Shown: piece after piece, positions 26,827 to 36,831 of the stretch | Layout: each line of letters starts with the position of its first letter | How positions within the stretch are numbered: position 1 is the stretch's first letter | Translations under genes and position numbers: made by a program | Source of the DNA: Clostridiales bacterium | GTDB taxonomy: Bacteria > Bacillota > Clostridia > Christensenellales > Borkfalkiaceae | DNA: 64,000 bases | Assembly: GCA_015055865.1 (NCBI GenBank) | Contig: SVHK01000003.1 | Span: 1 to 64,000, forward strand | Direction: 5' to 3' | The notes under the pieces: model-generated | What the model saw: only the letters and a program-made list of their open reading frames with translations | The model's database searches: none | Told to the model about the DNA's origin: nothing

Positions 26827-27942
26827 ATGGCAATATCGGCAATTGGTATCATCTTTTCAAATTTACACGAAGAAAACGTTCCCGAACTTGTTCGTAAAAG
26901 AACGATGGCGTCCATTTTGTTTGGTGGAAGATATCGCTTGGTGGACTTCGCTTTATCCAATATGGTAAACTCCGACATTATGACGGTCGGCTTAATGGCA
27001 AGCAATAATTACCGTTCTTTAATCGACCATATCGGTAGCGGAAAGGATTGGGATTTAGCACGAAAAGACGGGGGATTGATTTTATTACCGCCTTTCTCGG
27101 ACAGGGAAGACCATTCTTATTCAACGAGAATGGAAGCGCTCGTAAGTTTGCGTGGATTTTTAAGGAAACGGTCTGAAAAATACGTAGTTTTAGCGGATAC
27201 CGACGGTATCGCTAAAATGAATTTCAAGGACGTTATTAAATTCCACGAAAAGAAAAATTCGGATATTACATTGGTTACGCACGTTCACGAAATAGAAAGA
27301 ACGAAAGATTTTATGCTCGTAAATGCAAACGAAGACGGTCGTGTAACCGAAGTGAAAATTGCACCCCACGTCGCGCCTAAAACAACGGCGGAAGTATTTG
27401 TAAATACGATGGTTCTTAATCGTCAATTTTTACTTAATCTCGTAGAAGACGCAGTAGTGCACGGATATACGAGCTTTGACAACGATATTATTTTAAAACA
27501 ACTCAATAGCTTGAAGATTTACCGTTATGAATTTAAAGGATATTATGCTAGTATAGATTCAATGGCAAGTTATTTCAAGCATAATATGAATCTTTTGAAA
27601 AAAGAAATTCGCGACGAATTATTTGCGGATAGAGACGTTTATACGAAAGTACGCGATAGTGCGCCTTCTAAATACGGAGTTGAAGCTATCGTACACAATT
27701 CCTTAATCTCGGATGGTTGCGAAATTGATGGCACGGTAGAAAATTGTATTTTATTCCGTGGCGTAAAAATAGCGAAAGGGGCAGTTGTTCGTAATTCAAT
27801 TATTATGCAAGACAGTGTAATTGGCGCTAATGCGTCGTTGAATTGCGTTATTGCAGATAAAAACGTCGTGATTACGGATAGAAGACAACTTTGCGGTTGC
27901 GAAGATTTGCCGTATTTTATTCAAAAAGGTACGATGCTTTAA
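26827..27942 (+). CDS. glgD: GlgD, glucose-1-phosphate adenylyltransferase homologue
   Basis: This 371-residue paralogue of GlgC keeps FGGRYRLVDFALSNMVNSD and the C-terminal beta-helix (GCEIDGTVENCILFRGVKIA). The N-terminal GGxGxRL pyrophosphorylase loop is replaced (IGIIFSNLHEENVPELVRKR), so it is not expected to be catalytic. In Firmicutes GlgD forms a hetero-oligomer with GlgC and raises its activity. It starts 13 bases after glgC with a GGGGG-containing ribosome site. Confidence 0.95.
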   Translation: MAISAIGIIFSNLHEENVPELVRKRTMASILFGGRYRLVDFALSNMVNSDIMTVGLMASNNYRSLIDHIGSGKDWDLARKDGGLILLPPFSDREDHSYSTRMEALVSLRGFLRKRSEKYVVLADTDGIAKMNFKDVIKFHEKKNSDITLVTHVHEIERTKDFMLVNANEDGRVTEVKIAPHVAPKTTAEVFVNTMVLNRQFLLNLVEDAVVHGYTSFDNDIILKQLNSLKIYRYEFKGYYASIDSMASYFKHNMNLLKKEIRDELFADRDVYTKVRDSAPSKYGVEAIVHNSLISDGCEIDGTVENCILFRGVKIAKGAVVRNSIIMQDSVIGANASLNCVIADKNVVITDRRQLCGCEDLPYFIQKGTML

Positions 27943-27955
27943 AGGAGTTTAAATT

Positions 27956-29506
27956 ATGAATAACGACGAAGTTAAGGGCAAAAAAACTAAAACTAAAAGC
28001 AAAAGTGCGGTAGAAGTCGTCGAAAAGAGCGCTAAAAAACCTACTCGTACGAAAAAGACGTCGCAAATAACGGTAGTGAATAAAAAGAAAATACTTTACG
28101 TTGCTTCCGAATCAGCGCCTTTTATTGCGACGGGCGGTTTGGCGGAAGTAATCGGGTCTTTGCCGAAAGCGTTGGCAATTGACCCTGCATACGACGTAAG
28201 AGTAGTTTTGCCGTTATATTCGGGTATAAAAGCGGAATGGCGTAGAAAATTCGCTTTTCTTGGTAATATTTACGTTCCGCTTGGTTGGAGAAATCAATAT
28301 TGCGGTATATTCTCTTACGAATACGAAGGGGTAACTTTCTATTTCATTGATAACGAGTATTATTTCAAACGTAATGGATGTTACGGATATTACGACGACG
28401 GCGAACGATTTGCTTTCTTTTCGCGTAGTGCGTTAGAAATTATGCCGTTTATCGGTTTTTATCCCGACGTATTGCATTGCCACGATTGGCAGGCAGCGTT
28501 ATCTGCGATTTATTTGAAAACTTTATACAAGGATAAAAACGAATATCAAAATATTCGCGCGTTATTCACTATTCATAATATTGAATATCAAGGAAAATAC
28601 TCGTTGGATATTTTAGGCGATTTGTTTGGTTTGCCTGAAGAAACGAAAGGGCTTGTTGAATACGACGGTTGCATCAATTTAATGAAAGGCGCAATTGAAT
28701 GTAGTGAACGGTTTTCTACCGTAAGTCCGACGTACGCACAAGAAATTAAATCGGAAAGATTTGCGCACGGCTTACAAGAGATTATTCGCAGAAACGATTT
28801 TAAACTTACCGGTATTTTAAACGGAATCGACGTCGTTTCATACGACTCTCAAACGGATAAAGCGCTCGTAGCTAATTATTCGGTTAATGATTTAAGTAAT
28901 AAAGTGATTTGTAAAGCCGAAATGCAGAAAATGTTACAACTTCCCGTAAGAGCGGACGTACCGGTAATTTCGATGATTACGAGATTGGTATCCCATAAAG
29001 GATTGGAACTTGTAAAATCTGTAATAGAAAGTATTTTGGCGGAGGACGTACAATTCGTTTTGTTAGGTACGGGTGATACGGCGTACGAAGAATTTTTCAA
29101 AGATTTGGCAAAGCGTTACGAAGGGAAAACGTCTGTTAATATTGCCTTTAACGGTGCGTTATCTCGTCAAATTTACGCAGGTTCGGATATTTTCTTGATG
29201 CCGTCGATTAGCGAACCTTGCGGACTTTCCCAAATGATTTGTTCCCGTTACGCAACCGTTCCGGTCGTTCGTGAAACGGGCGGATTATATGACAGTATAA
29301 AGCCTTTTGGCGCAGGCGGTAACGGATTTACGTTTGCATCGACGAATCCTTACGATATGCTTTACGTTATTCACGAGGCGTTAGATACGTATAAAAATAA
29401 AGAAGTTTGGACAAATTTAATGAAAAAAGTGGCTACTACCGATTTTTCGTGGCTGAAATCGGCAGAAGAATATAAGAAATTATACGAAACGACGACGGCT
29501 TATTGA
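27956..29506 (+). CDS. glgA: Glycogen synthase (GT5)
   Basis: This 516-residue GT5 enzyme transfers glucose from ADP-glucose to glycogen ends. It contains LHCHDWQAALSAIYLKTL, FTIHNIEYQGKY, the domain-2 GTGDTAYEEFF segment and the catalytic EPCGLSQMICSRYATVP motif. Two features are unusual. A Lys/Thr-rich extension of about 45 residues (GKKTKTKSKSAVEVV) precedes the fold, and the ADP-glucose-binding KTGGL motif reads FIATGGLAEVIGS, with Ala in place of Lys. Otherwise it is complete and in operon order. Confidence 0.96.
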   Translation: MNNDEVKGKKTKTKSKSAVEVVEKSAKKPTRTKKTSQITVVNKKKILYVASESAPFIATGGLAEVIGSLPKALAIDPAYDVRVVLPLYSGIKAEWRRKFAFLGNIYVPLGWRNQYCGIFSYEYEGVTFYFIDNEYYFKRNGCYGYYDDGERFAFFSRSALEIMPFIGFYPDVLHCHDWQAALSAIYLKTLYKDKNEYQNIRALFTIHNIEYQGKYSLDILGDLFGLPEETKGLVEYDGCINLMKGAIECSERFSTVSPTYAQEIKSERFAHGLQEIIRRNDFKLTGILNGIDVVSYDSQTDKALVANYSVNDLSNKVICKAEMQKMLQLPVRADVPVISMITRLVSHKGLELVKSVIESILAEDVQFVLLGTGDTAYEEFFKDLAKRYEGKTSVNIAFNGALSRQIYAGSDIFLMPSISEPCGLSQMICSRYATVPVVRETGGLYDSIKPFGAGGNGFTFASTNPYDMLYVIHEALDTYKNKEVWTNLMKKVATTDFSWLKSAEEYKKLYETTTAY

Positions 29507-29587
29507 GTAAAGAATATCTTCGTATATTCGGGGGAGAATTGCGGAGAAAATAAGAATGATAAATGATTTTACGAGGAGTAATAGGAT

Positions 29588-32017
29588 ATGATAAAAACAA
29601 ATTTGACGGCAAACGAAGCAAAAGAAATGATACAGGGAAAACTTTCCCGTTATTTCGGCGTTACGCCTGCAGAAGCAAAGAAAGACCAAATCTATAAAGC
29701 TGTCGTTATGAGCGTTCGCGATATTATGCTCGAAAAACGGCATAATTGTCATAACGTTATTAAAAAGAATAAATCGAAAAGAGTGTATTATCTTTGCATG
29801 GAATTTTTGATGGGGCGTTCTTTGAAAAATAGCGTATATAATCTTGAAGTTAAAGACGCGTTTACGTCTGCTCTTAAAGATTACGGCGTAGATTTATCCG
29901 AGCTTTATGAATTAGAACCTGATGCAGGGCTTGGTAACGGCGGTCTTGGTAGATTGGCGGCGTGCTTTTTAGACGCGCTTGCAACCGGCGATTATCCCGC
30001 AATGGGTTTTTCTATTCGTTACGATTACGGTTTATTTAAACAAAAAATCGTTGACGGTTGGCAAACCGAACTCCCCGACGTTTGGTTGCCGGGCGGTGAA
30101 GTTTGGTTAACCCAAAGAAGCGATAAGACTTTTACCGTTAAATTTGACGGCTACATCGAAGAAAAGTGGACGGAACACGGTATGGAAAGTATTTATCGTG
30201 ACGCGAAAGAAGTACAAGCCGTTGCATACGATATGATGGTTTCGGGGTATAAGAGCAAAGCGGTTTCCGTGCTTCGTCTTTGGAAAGCGAAATCAATACA
30301 AAATTTCGATATGAAGCTTTTCTCTCAAGGTGATTATAACGCAGTAATGCAAGAAGACAATGCTGCAGAACTAATTTCTAAAGTTTTATATCCGGCGGAT
30401 AATCACGTAGAAGGTAAGTCTTTGCGTTTAAAACAACAATATTTCCTTGTTTCCGCGTCCTTGCAAAATATTTTAAGCGACCATAAGCGTAGATACGGTT
30501 CGTTGCATTTATTGCCTAAAATGGCGGCTATTCATTTGAACGATACGCATCCCGCGCTCGCAATTCCTGAACTTATGCGTCTTTTAATCGATGAAAACGG
30601 TATGAATTGGGACGACGCTTGGAAAATTACGACGTCTGTTTGCGCGTATACGAACCATACTATACTTGCCGAAGCGCTTGAAACTTGGCCGGAAGATTTA
30701 ATCGCAAGAAGATTGCCGAGAATTTATACGATTTTAAAGGAAATCAATCGTCGTTTTTGCGAAGATTTATGGAATAGATTCCCCGGCGATTGGGATAAAA
30801 TTTCCCGTATGGCTATTATGTCGTATAATACCGTTAAAATGGCAAACCTTTCCGTTTACGGCTCGCATAAAGTAAACGGCGTTTCCGGATTGCATAGCGA
30901 TATTATTAAAAAGAGTATTTTTAAAGATTTTTACGACTATACCCCTGAAAAATTTACTAACGTTACGAACGGTATCGCGCATAGACGTTGGTTGAATCAA
31001 TCAAATCCTGAACTTTGCGCTTTGTTAAACGATACGATAGGCGAAGGGTATGCGAAAGACGCGTCTAAACTTGCGGAATTTAAGAAATTTGAAAACGACG
31101 AAAGCGTATTAAAACGTTTAAATGAAATTAAGATGCTCAAAAAGCAACAATTTGCTGAGTTTGCGCGTAAAAAACAAGGTTCTTTAATTGACCCCAATAC
31201 TATTTTTGACGTACAAGCAAAGCGTTTGCACGAGTATAAACGCCAACTTTTGAACGTATTGCATATTATTTCGGATTATATCGCGTTAAAGGAAAACCCT
31301 GATATGTCGATGCAACCGAAAACTTATATTTTCGCCGCGAAAGCCGCTGCGGGATATTATATGGCTAAGAAGATAATTAAGCTTATTTGTTATCTTGCTG
31401 AAGATATCCGTAAAAATCCGAAAATTAACGAAAAATTAAACGTTGTCTATATGGAAGATTACAACGTAACGATGTCTGAGGTTTTAATGCCTGCATCGGA
31501 AATTTCTGAACAAATTTCTTTGGCGGGTAAAGAAGCAAGCGGTACGGGTAATATGAAGTTTATGATTAACGGCGCGTTGACTATTGGTACTCTTGACGGC
31601 GCAAACGTTGAAATGAGCGAAAAAGTCGGAAATGATAACATTTTTATTTTCGGTTTGAAATCAGACGAAGTAAACGAAATTTGGAGAAACGGTTATTCTT
31701 CTAGCGTTTATTATAATAGCGACCCGATGTTGCGTAAGATTATCGAAGCTTTAATCGTCGGGTTTAACGGCGAATCTTTTGCTGATATTGCGAATTATTT
31801 ATTGACGGGTTCTCCGATTGCCGACCCTTATATGTGTATGGCGGATTACCAATCGTATAACATAACGCAACAAAAAATGTCGATGCTTTACGCAACGGAT
31901 AAACGCAGTTGGAACCAAAAAGCGCTTCGTAATATCGCGGCGGCAGGGTATTTTGCCGCAGACCGTTCTATTAAGGAATACGCGGAAAATATTTGGGATT
32001 TAAAGCCTATCAAATAA
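29588..32017 (+). CDS. glgP: Glycogen phosphorylase
   Basis: This 809-residue GT35 phosphorylase has YYLCMEFLMGRSL, DAGLGNGGLGRLAACFLDA, IHLNDTHPALAIPELMR, AKRLHEYKRQLLN and the pyridoxal-phosphate region EASGTGNMKFMINGALTIGT. It releases glucose-1-phosphate from glycogen ends. Its length is that of bacterial phosphorylases without the mammalian regulatory extension. It closes the glg operon, before a terminator. Placing synthesis and breakdown enzymes in one operon suggests continuous glycogen cycling. Confidence 0.97.
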   Translation: MIKTNLTANEAKEMIQGKLSRYFGVTPAEAKKDQIYKAVVMSVRDIMLEKRHNCHNVIKKNKSKRVYYLCMEFLMGRSLKNSVYNLEVKDAFTSALKDYGVDLSELYELEPDAGLGNGGLGRLAACFLDALATGDYPAMGFSIRYDYGLFKQKIVDGWQTELPDVWLPGGEVWLTQRSDKTFTVKFDGYIEEKWTEHGMESIYRDAKEVQAVAYDMMVSGYKSKAVSVLRLWKAKSIQNFDMKLFSQGDYNAVMQEDNAAELISKVLYPADNHVEGKSLRLKQQYFLVSASLQNILSDHKRRYGSLHLLPKMAAIHLNDTHPALAIPELMRLLIDENGMNWDDAWKITTSVCAYTNHTILAEALETWPEDLIARRLPRIYTILKEINRRFCEDLWNRFPGDWDKISRMAIMSYNTVKMANLSVYGSHKVNGVSGLHSDIIKKSIFKDFYDYTPEKFTNVTNGIAHRRWLNQSNPELCALLNDTIGEGYAKDASKLAEFKKFENDESVLKRLNEIKMLKKQQFAEFARKKQGSLIDPNTIFDVQAKRLHEYKRQLLNVLHIISDYIALKENPDMSMQPKTYIFAAKAAAGYYMAKKIIKLICYLAEDIRKNPKINEKLNVVYMEDYNVTMSEVLMPASEISEQISLAGKEASGTGNMKFMINGALTIGTLDGANVEMSEKVGNDNIFIFGLKSDEVNEIWRNGYSSSVYYNSDPMLRKIIEALIVGFNGESFADIANYLLTGSPIADPYMCMADYQSYNITQQKMSMLYATDKRSWNQKALRNIAAAGYFAADRSIKEYAENIWDLKPIK

Positions 32018-32047
32018 ATTAGTTTTATTAAATAAAATCTAAATAAA

Positions 32048-32083
32048 CAACAAAAAGTCGTAAAAAATTACGGCTTTTTGTTG
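32048..32083 (+). terminator. Terminator after glgP
   Basis: CAACAAAAAGTCGTAA, short A loop, TTACGGCTTTTTGTTG: a 16-base near-perfect stem with T-rich right arm. The GH13 gene start is only 17 bases beyond, so read-through may occur. Confidence 0.75.
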
Positions 32084-32099
32084 AATTAAGGACTTTTTA

Positions 32100-34013
32100 A
32101 TGATAAATTCAATCTATTATTTTAACCCAATCGATAAAGCTTGTAAAAACGTTATCGGGGGAGTAAAAGAAAGTGAAACGTTGGAAATTAATTTATTTCT
32201 ACTCAAAAAAGAACGCACTTTAAAAGAATTAGCGATAAATTTTCCAAATATAGAAGATTTTTGTGCGCCTAATAATCAAACGGTTTATTTTATTCTAGCC
32301 AAAGACGAACAAGAAAAGCAGTATATTCCTATGAAAACGACCGAATACGGCTGGCAAATATGTTTAAATATTAACGAAATAGGATTATATTATTATAGTT
32401 TTTCCATTGAAGGAAAAGGGCTAATAATGCAAGATGAAAACGGATTAGGTTATTTTTGTTCTCATTTTGCTAAAGAATTTTTGTTGACGATTTACGATAA
32501 AAATTATCAAACGCCAAATTGGTTTAAAGGCGGGATTATGTACCAAATTTTCCCTGACCGTTTTTGTAAAGCAGGAACTATGCCTGACGTAAAAGGTAGG
32601 GTAAAACGTGAAGATTGGGGCGGTATGCCTACTTATAAAGCGAATCAATTCGGAAAAGTTCTAAATAACGACTTTTTCGGCGGTAATTTGAAGGGAATCC
32701 AAGAAAAACTACCGTATTTAAAATCTTTAGGGGTAAGCGTCGTTTATTTAAATCCGATTTTTGAGGCGGCTTCGAATCATCGTTACGATACGTCCGATTA
32801 TATGTCAATCGATCCATATTTAGGAACTAAAAAAGATTTTGAAGAATTGGTTGAAACGGCAAAAAGTTTTGAAATTTCTATAATTTTAGACGGAGTTTTC
32901 AATCATACTGGGGACGATAGCTTGTATTTTAATAAATACGGCAACTATAATTCACTTGGCGCTTATCAATCCAAGAATTCTCCGTATTATAGTTGGTATT
33001 CTTTTCATCAATTTCCTAATAAATACAGTAGTTGGTGGGGAATAGATATTTTACCTGAAATCAATGAAAATTCTTTAGAATACCAAGAATTTATTTTTGG
33101 GGAAAAAGGCGTTTTAAAAAATTGGTTGCGTTCAGGGATTGGCGGTTATCGTTTGGACGTGGCGGATGAATTACCGGATTTTTTCTTAAAAAAATTGCGT
33201 AAATCCGTAAAAGAAGAAAATTCGAATGCGGTTATTATAGGCGAAGTTTGGGAAGATGCTTCGGATAAAATCGCATATTCGCAACGTAGAGAATATTTAA
33301 CGGGGTTTGAATTGGACAGCGTTATGAATTATCCTTTAAAAGACGGGATTATTTCTTACGTTTTAACGGAAAAATCGGACTATTTGCTTAACGTATTAAA
33401 TAAGTTGATTGACCATTATCCAAAGCAAACCTTAGATTGCTTGATGAATATTTTGGGAACGCACGATACGGCGAGAATATTGACTGTTTTAGGGGAAAAG
33501 CATTGCAATACAAAAGATGAAATGGCGTCCAATAAAGCAAATTTAACCGAAAACGAGCGAAAAATGGCGGAAAAAAGATTAAAAATAGCCGTAGTTTTAC
33601 AATATACGTTGCCTGGTGTTCCTTGCGTATATTACGGTGATGAAAACGGTATGGAGGGGTTTGGTGACCCGTTTTGTAGAAAATGTTTTAATTGGGATAC
33701 TTTAAACGACGATTTAATCGGTTTCTATAAACGTTTAGGCGAAATTAGAAATGCGCATAAAAACATATTTTCGGAAGGAAATTTTGAATTGGTTGCTCAA
33801 AACGACGGATTGGTTTTATATAAAAGAACAATCAAAGATGACGAAATTTATGTTTATACGAATAATTCTTCTAAAAAAATTCAATTTAAATTAAAAGGTA
33901 AATTCGTTGAATTAATTCAAGGAAAAATCCTTTCTAAAGAATTTACGGCGAACGAATATTCATACGGGATTTTCTATAAAATAAAAACCAAAAAAGCTTT
34001 AAATTCAAATTAA
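32100..34013 (+). CDS. GH13 alpha-glucan hydrolase (neopullulanase/maltodextrinase type)
   Basis: This 637-residue protein has an N-terminal beta domain (about 1-130, CBM34-like position), a GH13 barrel with YQIFPDRF and DGVFNHTGDDSLYF, nucleophile Asp353 in GYRLDVADE, acid/base Glu382 in VIIGEVWED and ILGTHDTARI, and a C-terminal beta domain. It should cut maltodextrins, pullulan or glycogen branches in the cytoplasm, as there is no signal peptide. Its position after glgP suggests it debranches or trims glycogen limit dextrins. The exact specificity is not readable. Confidence 0.88.
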   Translation: MINSIYYFNPIDKACKNVIGGVKESETLEINLFLLKKERTLKELAINFPNIEDFCAPNNQTVYFILAKDEQEKQYIPMKTTEYGWQICLNINEIGLYYYSFSIEGKGLIMQDENGLGYFCSHFAKEFLLTIYDKNYQTPNWFKGGIMYQIFPDRFCKAGTMPDVKGRVKREDWGGMPTYKANQFGKVLNNDFFGGNLKGIQEKLPYLKSLGVSVVYLNPIFEAASNHRYDTSDYMSIDPYLGTKKDFEELVETAKSFEISIILDGVFNHTGDDSLYFNKYGNYNSLGAYQSKNSPYYSWYSFHQFPNKYSSWWGIDILPEINENSLEYQEFIFGEKGVLKNWLRSGIGGYRLDVADELPDFFLKKLRKSVKEENSNAVIIGEVWEDASDKIAYSQRREYLTGFELDSVMNYPLKDGIISYVLTEKSDYLLNVLNKLIDHYPKQTLDCLMNILGTHDTARILTVLGEKHCNTKDEMASNKANLTENERKMAEKRLKIAVVLQYTLPGVPCVYYGDENGMEGFGDPFCRKCFNWDTLNDDLIGFYKRLGEIRNAHKNIFSEGNFELVAQNDGLVLYKRTIKDDEIYVYTNNSSKKIQFKLKGKFVELIQGKILSKEFTANEYSYGIFYKIKTKKALNSN

Positions 34014-34056
34014 GAAACAAAAAATCGTCAAAAATGCTTTAAAATCGCCTAAAGAT

Positions 34057-34080
34057 TTCGTAAAAGCTGTGTTTTACGAA
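34057..34080 (+). terminator. Weak hairpin after the GH13 gene
   Basis: TTCGTAAAA, six-base loop, TTTTACGAA: a perfect 9-bp stem but with only TAGTTTT behind it. It may be a weak terminator. Confidence 0.35.
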
Positions 34081-34244
34081 TAGTTTTAAATATATTTGCC
34101 GTTTTGCCCTTTTGATAATATTTTTGAAAAAAATTGTTTTTTAGTTTTTTAGCGTTAGAATTTATTAGACGGATAAGAAACATAAGTTCCCTATTCACTA
34201 TTTTAATAAAAAATAACTTGCAAAGAAAGGAAGTTGGATTAAAG

Positions 34245-35309
34245 ATGAAAAATGAAAATTACTATACGAAACGTAATATTCAAGATTTAGATAAGATTTC
34301 GGAGTTGTTAGAACAACTCCCCTATTTTTGCGAGCAATATTTTGTTGGTATTGAGACGAGAACGAGTTGTCAAACACGCTTGAAATACGCTTACGATTTA
34401 AGAATATTTTTTGATTATCTTTGCAAAAAGAAATTTAAAAATAAAGACGTTTTGGATTTTAATATTGAAGATTTAGCCAGTATTACGCATACGGATATAG
34501 AATTTTTCTTAAGTTATTTATCGCACTATCGATTCAACGGCAAAAATTTATCCTGTGACGAACGAGCAAAAGCAAGAAAGCTTTCCGCGGTTAGAGCTTT
34601 ATTTAAGTATTTTTTCAACAATGGCACTATTCCCGTTGATAATTCAGCTAAAGTTTCCACTCCTAAACTGCACGATAAAGAAATTATTCGTTTAGATGGT
34701 GAAGAGATTGCCGATTTAATTGAAATTACCGAAAATGGCAATGGGTTAACAAAACATGCAATCGGTTATCATAATAAAACGAAAGTTAGAGATACTGCAA
34801 TTATTTCTTTATTTTTGGGTACGGGTATCCGTATAAGCGAATTGGTTGGTCTTGATAACGATAGTTTTGATTTTGACGAAAAATCCTTCATCGTTACGCG
34901 AAAAGGCGGAAATAAAGCTATTTTATACTTTTCAGATGAAGTTAAATACGCATTGGAGGAATATTTGGCGGAAAAATTAAACGATAACACTATTCCCAAA
35001 GACGAACCTGCCTTTTTTCTTTCTTTGCAACGCAAACGAATTAATGTGCGTTCGGTTGAAAATTTGGTAAAAAAATACAGTAAAATAGCTTCGCCCTTAA
35101 AAAAAATAACTCCGCATAAATTACGGAGCACTTATGGTACGCAACTTTATAATAAAACGAAAGATATTTATATTGTTGCGGACGTGTTGGGACACCGCGA
35201 TGTAAATACTACGAAAAAACATTACGCTGCGATTTCCGAAGAAAATCGTAAAAAAGTTGCGGATTTAGTATCTTTAAGAAAAGAAGAATCTACCGACGAC
35301 GAAAATTAA
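34245..35309 (+). CDS. Xer-like tyrosine recombinase
   Basis: This 354-residue protein has a SAM-like N-terminal domain and a complete catalytic domain: Arg196 (GTGIRISELVGLD), His291 and Arg294 (HKLRSTYG), His317 (LGHRDVNTTK) and Tyr327 (KHYAAIS). A longer frame opens at 34134, but I choose the ATG at 34245, which follows an AAAGGAAG site and starts a soluble sequence. The gene abuts hflX (2 bases) and lies near lexA. That stable housekeeping setting suggests chromosome dimer resolution (XerC/D role) rather than an element integrase (inference). Confidence 0.82.
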   Translation: MKNENYYTKRNIQDLDKISELLEQLPYFCEQYFVGIETRTSCQTRLKYAYDLRIFFDYLCKKKFKNKDVLDFNIEDLASITHTDIEFFLSYLSHYRFNGKNLSCDERAKARKLSAVRALFKYFFNNGTIPVDNSAKVSTPKLHDKEIIRLDGEEIADLIEITENGNGLTKHAIGYHNKTKVRDTAIISLFLGTGIRISELVGLDNDSFDFDEKSFIVTRKGGNKAILYFSDEVKYALEEYLAEKLNDNTIPKDEPAFFLSLQRKRINVRSVENLVKKYSKIASPLKKITPHKLRSTYGTQLYNKTKDIYIVADVLGHRDVNTTKKHYAAISEENRKKVADLVSLRKEESTDDEN

Positions 35310-35311
35310 TT

Positions 35312-36550
35312 ATGCTTGATAATTTAAAAAAAGAATTAGAAAAAATTTATATTATTCAGCCGATTACACGCGATAATGAAGAAAAATATCGCGTATTACA
35401 CGACGAAGCGGTTGCTTTGATTGAAAGCGCAGGCGCGCTTTATGCAGGCACTATTTATCAAAAAATCCGTGAAATTAATTCAGCTACTTTTATTGGCGAA
35501 GGGAAATTACGGGAATTAGCAGAGATTTTACAAGGCTTAGACGGAATTACCGTACTTTTTAACGGCGAATTATCCCCTTCTCAAACTTTGAATATCTCTT
35601 CCGCGTTAGGCGATAGGAAAGTTATTGATCGCACTACGCTCATTTTGGATATTTTTGCAAAAAACGCAAAAAGCGGAGAAGGTAAACTTCAGGTAGAGTT
35701 AGCGCAATTGAAATATTTATATCCTAGATTAAAAGGTAAAGGAATTGGATTGTCTCGATTGGGCGGTGGCGTCGGAACGCGAGGCCCCGGTGAAACACAA
35801 CTTGAAACGGATAGGCGTCATATTCGCGTTCGCTTAAACTATTTGGAGAATAAATTAAAAGAATTAGAAAAACGTCGTTCACTACAAACGGAACGTCGTA
35901 AAAAAACAGGAGTAAAAACTATCGCGCTCGTTGGCTATACGAATACGGGAAAATCCACCTTGATGAATTTATTGACGGGTTCCAACGTTTACGTTCAAAA
36001 CGAACTTTTCGCAACGTTGGACCCCACCGCGCGCTCGTTTACGATTGACGGCGTAGAGTTTATTTTATTAGATACCGTTGGTTTTTTGCAAGATTTACCG
36101 CACAACTTAATTCAAGCGTTTCATTCTACGCTTGAAAGCGCGTTACACGCCGATTTAGCGCTAATCGTTTGCGACGGTACGGGTGAATTTGATATGCAAA
36201 TAGACACCACTTTATCTACTTTAAACGAATTAAATTTCAATTCGCCCTATTTAATCGTCGTAAATAAAACGGAGAATATAAAAGATAAAAGTATATTACC
36301 TTTTGAAAGTATCGCAATTTCTGCTAAAGAAAATATCGGTATAGACGAATTAAAAAGAAAAATTTTTGATAAAATAAGAAAAGATTACGTGTTTTGCTCT
36401 TTATTCGTACCTTATGAAAAATCGAACGAGTTTGCAAAACTGAAAAAATATTTCGTTGAACGAACTTCAAGATATACAGACGATGGACAAATTTTAGAAG
36501 TAACTATTCCTGTAACTTACGCAAATTTTTTTAACGAATATATAAAATAA
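35312..36550 (+). CDS. hflX: HflX family ribosome-associated GTPase
   Basis: This 412-residue GTPase has an HflX N-terminal domain (ATFIGEGKLREL, VLFNGELSPSQ), the linker GTRGPGETQLETDRRHIR, coiled helices, then the G domain: G1 LVGYTNTGKSTLMN, G3 LLDTVGFLQDLPH and G4 VVNKTE. HflX splits stalled ribosomes, especially under heat stress. It starts two bases after the recombinase stop and is followed by a bidirectional terminator. Confidence 0.95.
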   Translation: MLDNLKKELEKIYIIQPITRDNEEKYRVLHDEAVALIESAGALYAGTIYQKIREINSATFIGEGKLRELAEILQGLDGITVLFNGELSPSQTLNISSALGDRKVIDRTTLILDIFAKNAKSGEGKLQVELAQLKYLYPRLKGKGIGLSRLGGGVGTRGPGETQLETDRRHIRVRLNYLENKLKELEKRRSLQTERRKKTGVKTIALVGYTNTGKSTLMNLLTGSNVYVQNELFATLDPTARSFTIDGVEFILLDTVGFLQDLPHNLIQAFHSTLESALHADLALIVCDGTGEFDMQIDTTLSTLNELNFNSPYLIVVNKTENIKDKSILPFESIAISAKENIGIDELKRKIFDKIRKDYVFCSLFVPYEKSNEFAKLKKYFVERTSRYTDDGQILEVTIPVTYANFFNEYIK

Positions 36551-36574
36551 AAGAGCGGTTTACCGCTCTTTTTA
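36551..36574. terminator. Bidirectional terminator after hflX
   Basis: AAGAGCGG, loop TTTA, CCGCTCTT with T-rich sequence to the right and A-rich to the left. It serves hflX (+) and the small cysteine-rich gene (-). Confidence 0.85.
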
Positions 36575-36575
36575 C

Positions 36576-36761
36576 TTATCCTTGATAATCGTCTGGATTC
36601 GTATAAATTTTATCGATTTTAATGGACGCAACGTCGTCGAAATCGATGCACTTTCCACAGTTATCGCAAACTTTATTCGGGTCTAAATCGCAAGTCTCAC
36701 ATTCCAAACAACCTATACAGTCGCGTTCGTATAATACGCATTTTTGTCCGTTCGGTTTCAT
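36576..36761 (-). CDS. Small eight-cysteine protein, unknown function
   Basis: This 61-residue acidic protein has cysteines arranged as Cx6CxxCxxCxxC near residues 8-24 (DCIGCLECETC) and CxxCxxC near 32-38 (VCDNCGKC). The pattern suits binding of zinc or an iron-sulfur cluster. It differs from a classical 2[4Fe-4S] ferredoxin in spacing and lacks the CP ends. A strong AAGGAG site precedes the ATG, so it is a real gene. It is divergent from lexA, with its own promoter near a LexA box. I do not recognise a named family. Confidence 0.75.
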   Translation of the reverse strand: MKPNGQKCVLYERDCIGCLECETCDLDPNKVCDNCGKCIDFDDVASIKIDKIYTNPDDYQG

Positions 36762-36792
36762 ATTTCTAACTCCTTATTTTCGCTATAATATA

Positions 36793-36820
36793 ATTATATC
36801 AAAAAAAATGAAAAAATCAA
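36793..36820 (-). promoter_or_regulatory. Promoter of the small cysteine-rich gene
   Basis: On the minus strand TTGATT (36815-36820), 16 bases, TATAAT (36793-36798). The -35 lies 11 bases from the LexA box, so control by LexA is possible. Confidence 0.6.
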
Positions 36821-36831
36821 CTCTTTTTTAT

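Noticed and set aside
34134-34244. Longer recombinase start
   Set aside because: The extra segment comes from AT-rich intergenic DNA, has no ribosome site and does not look like a recombinase N-terminus.
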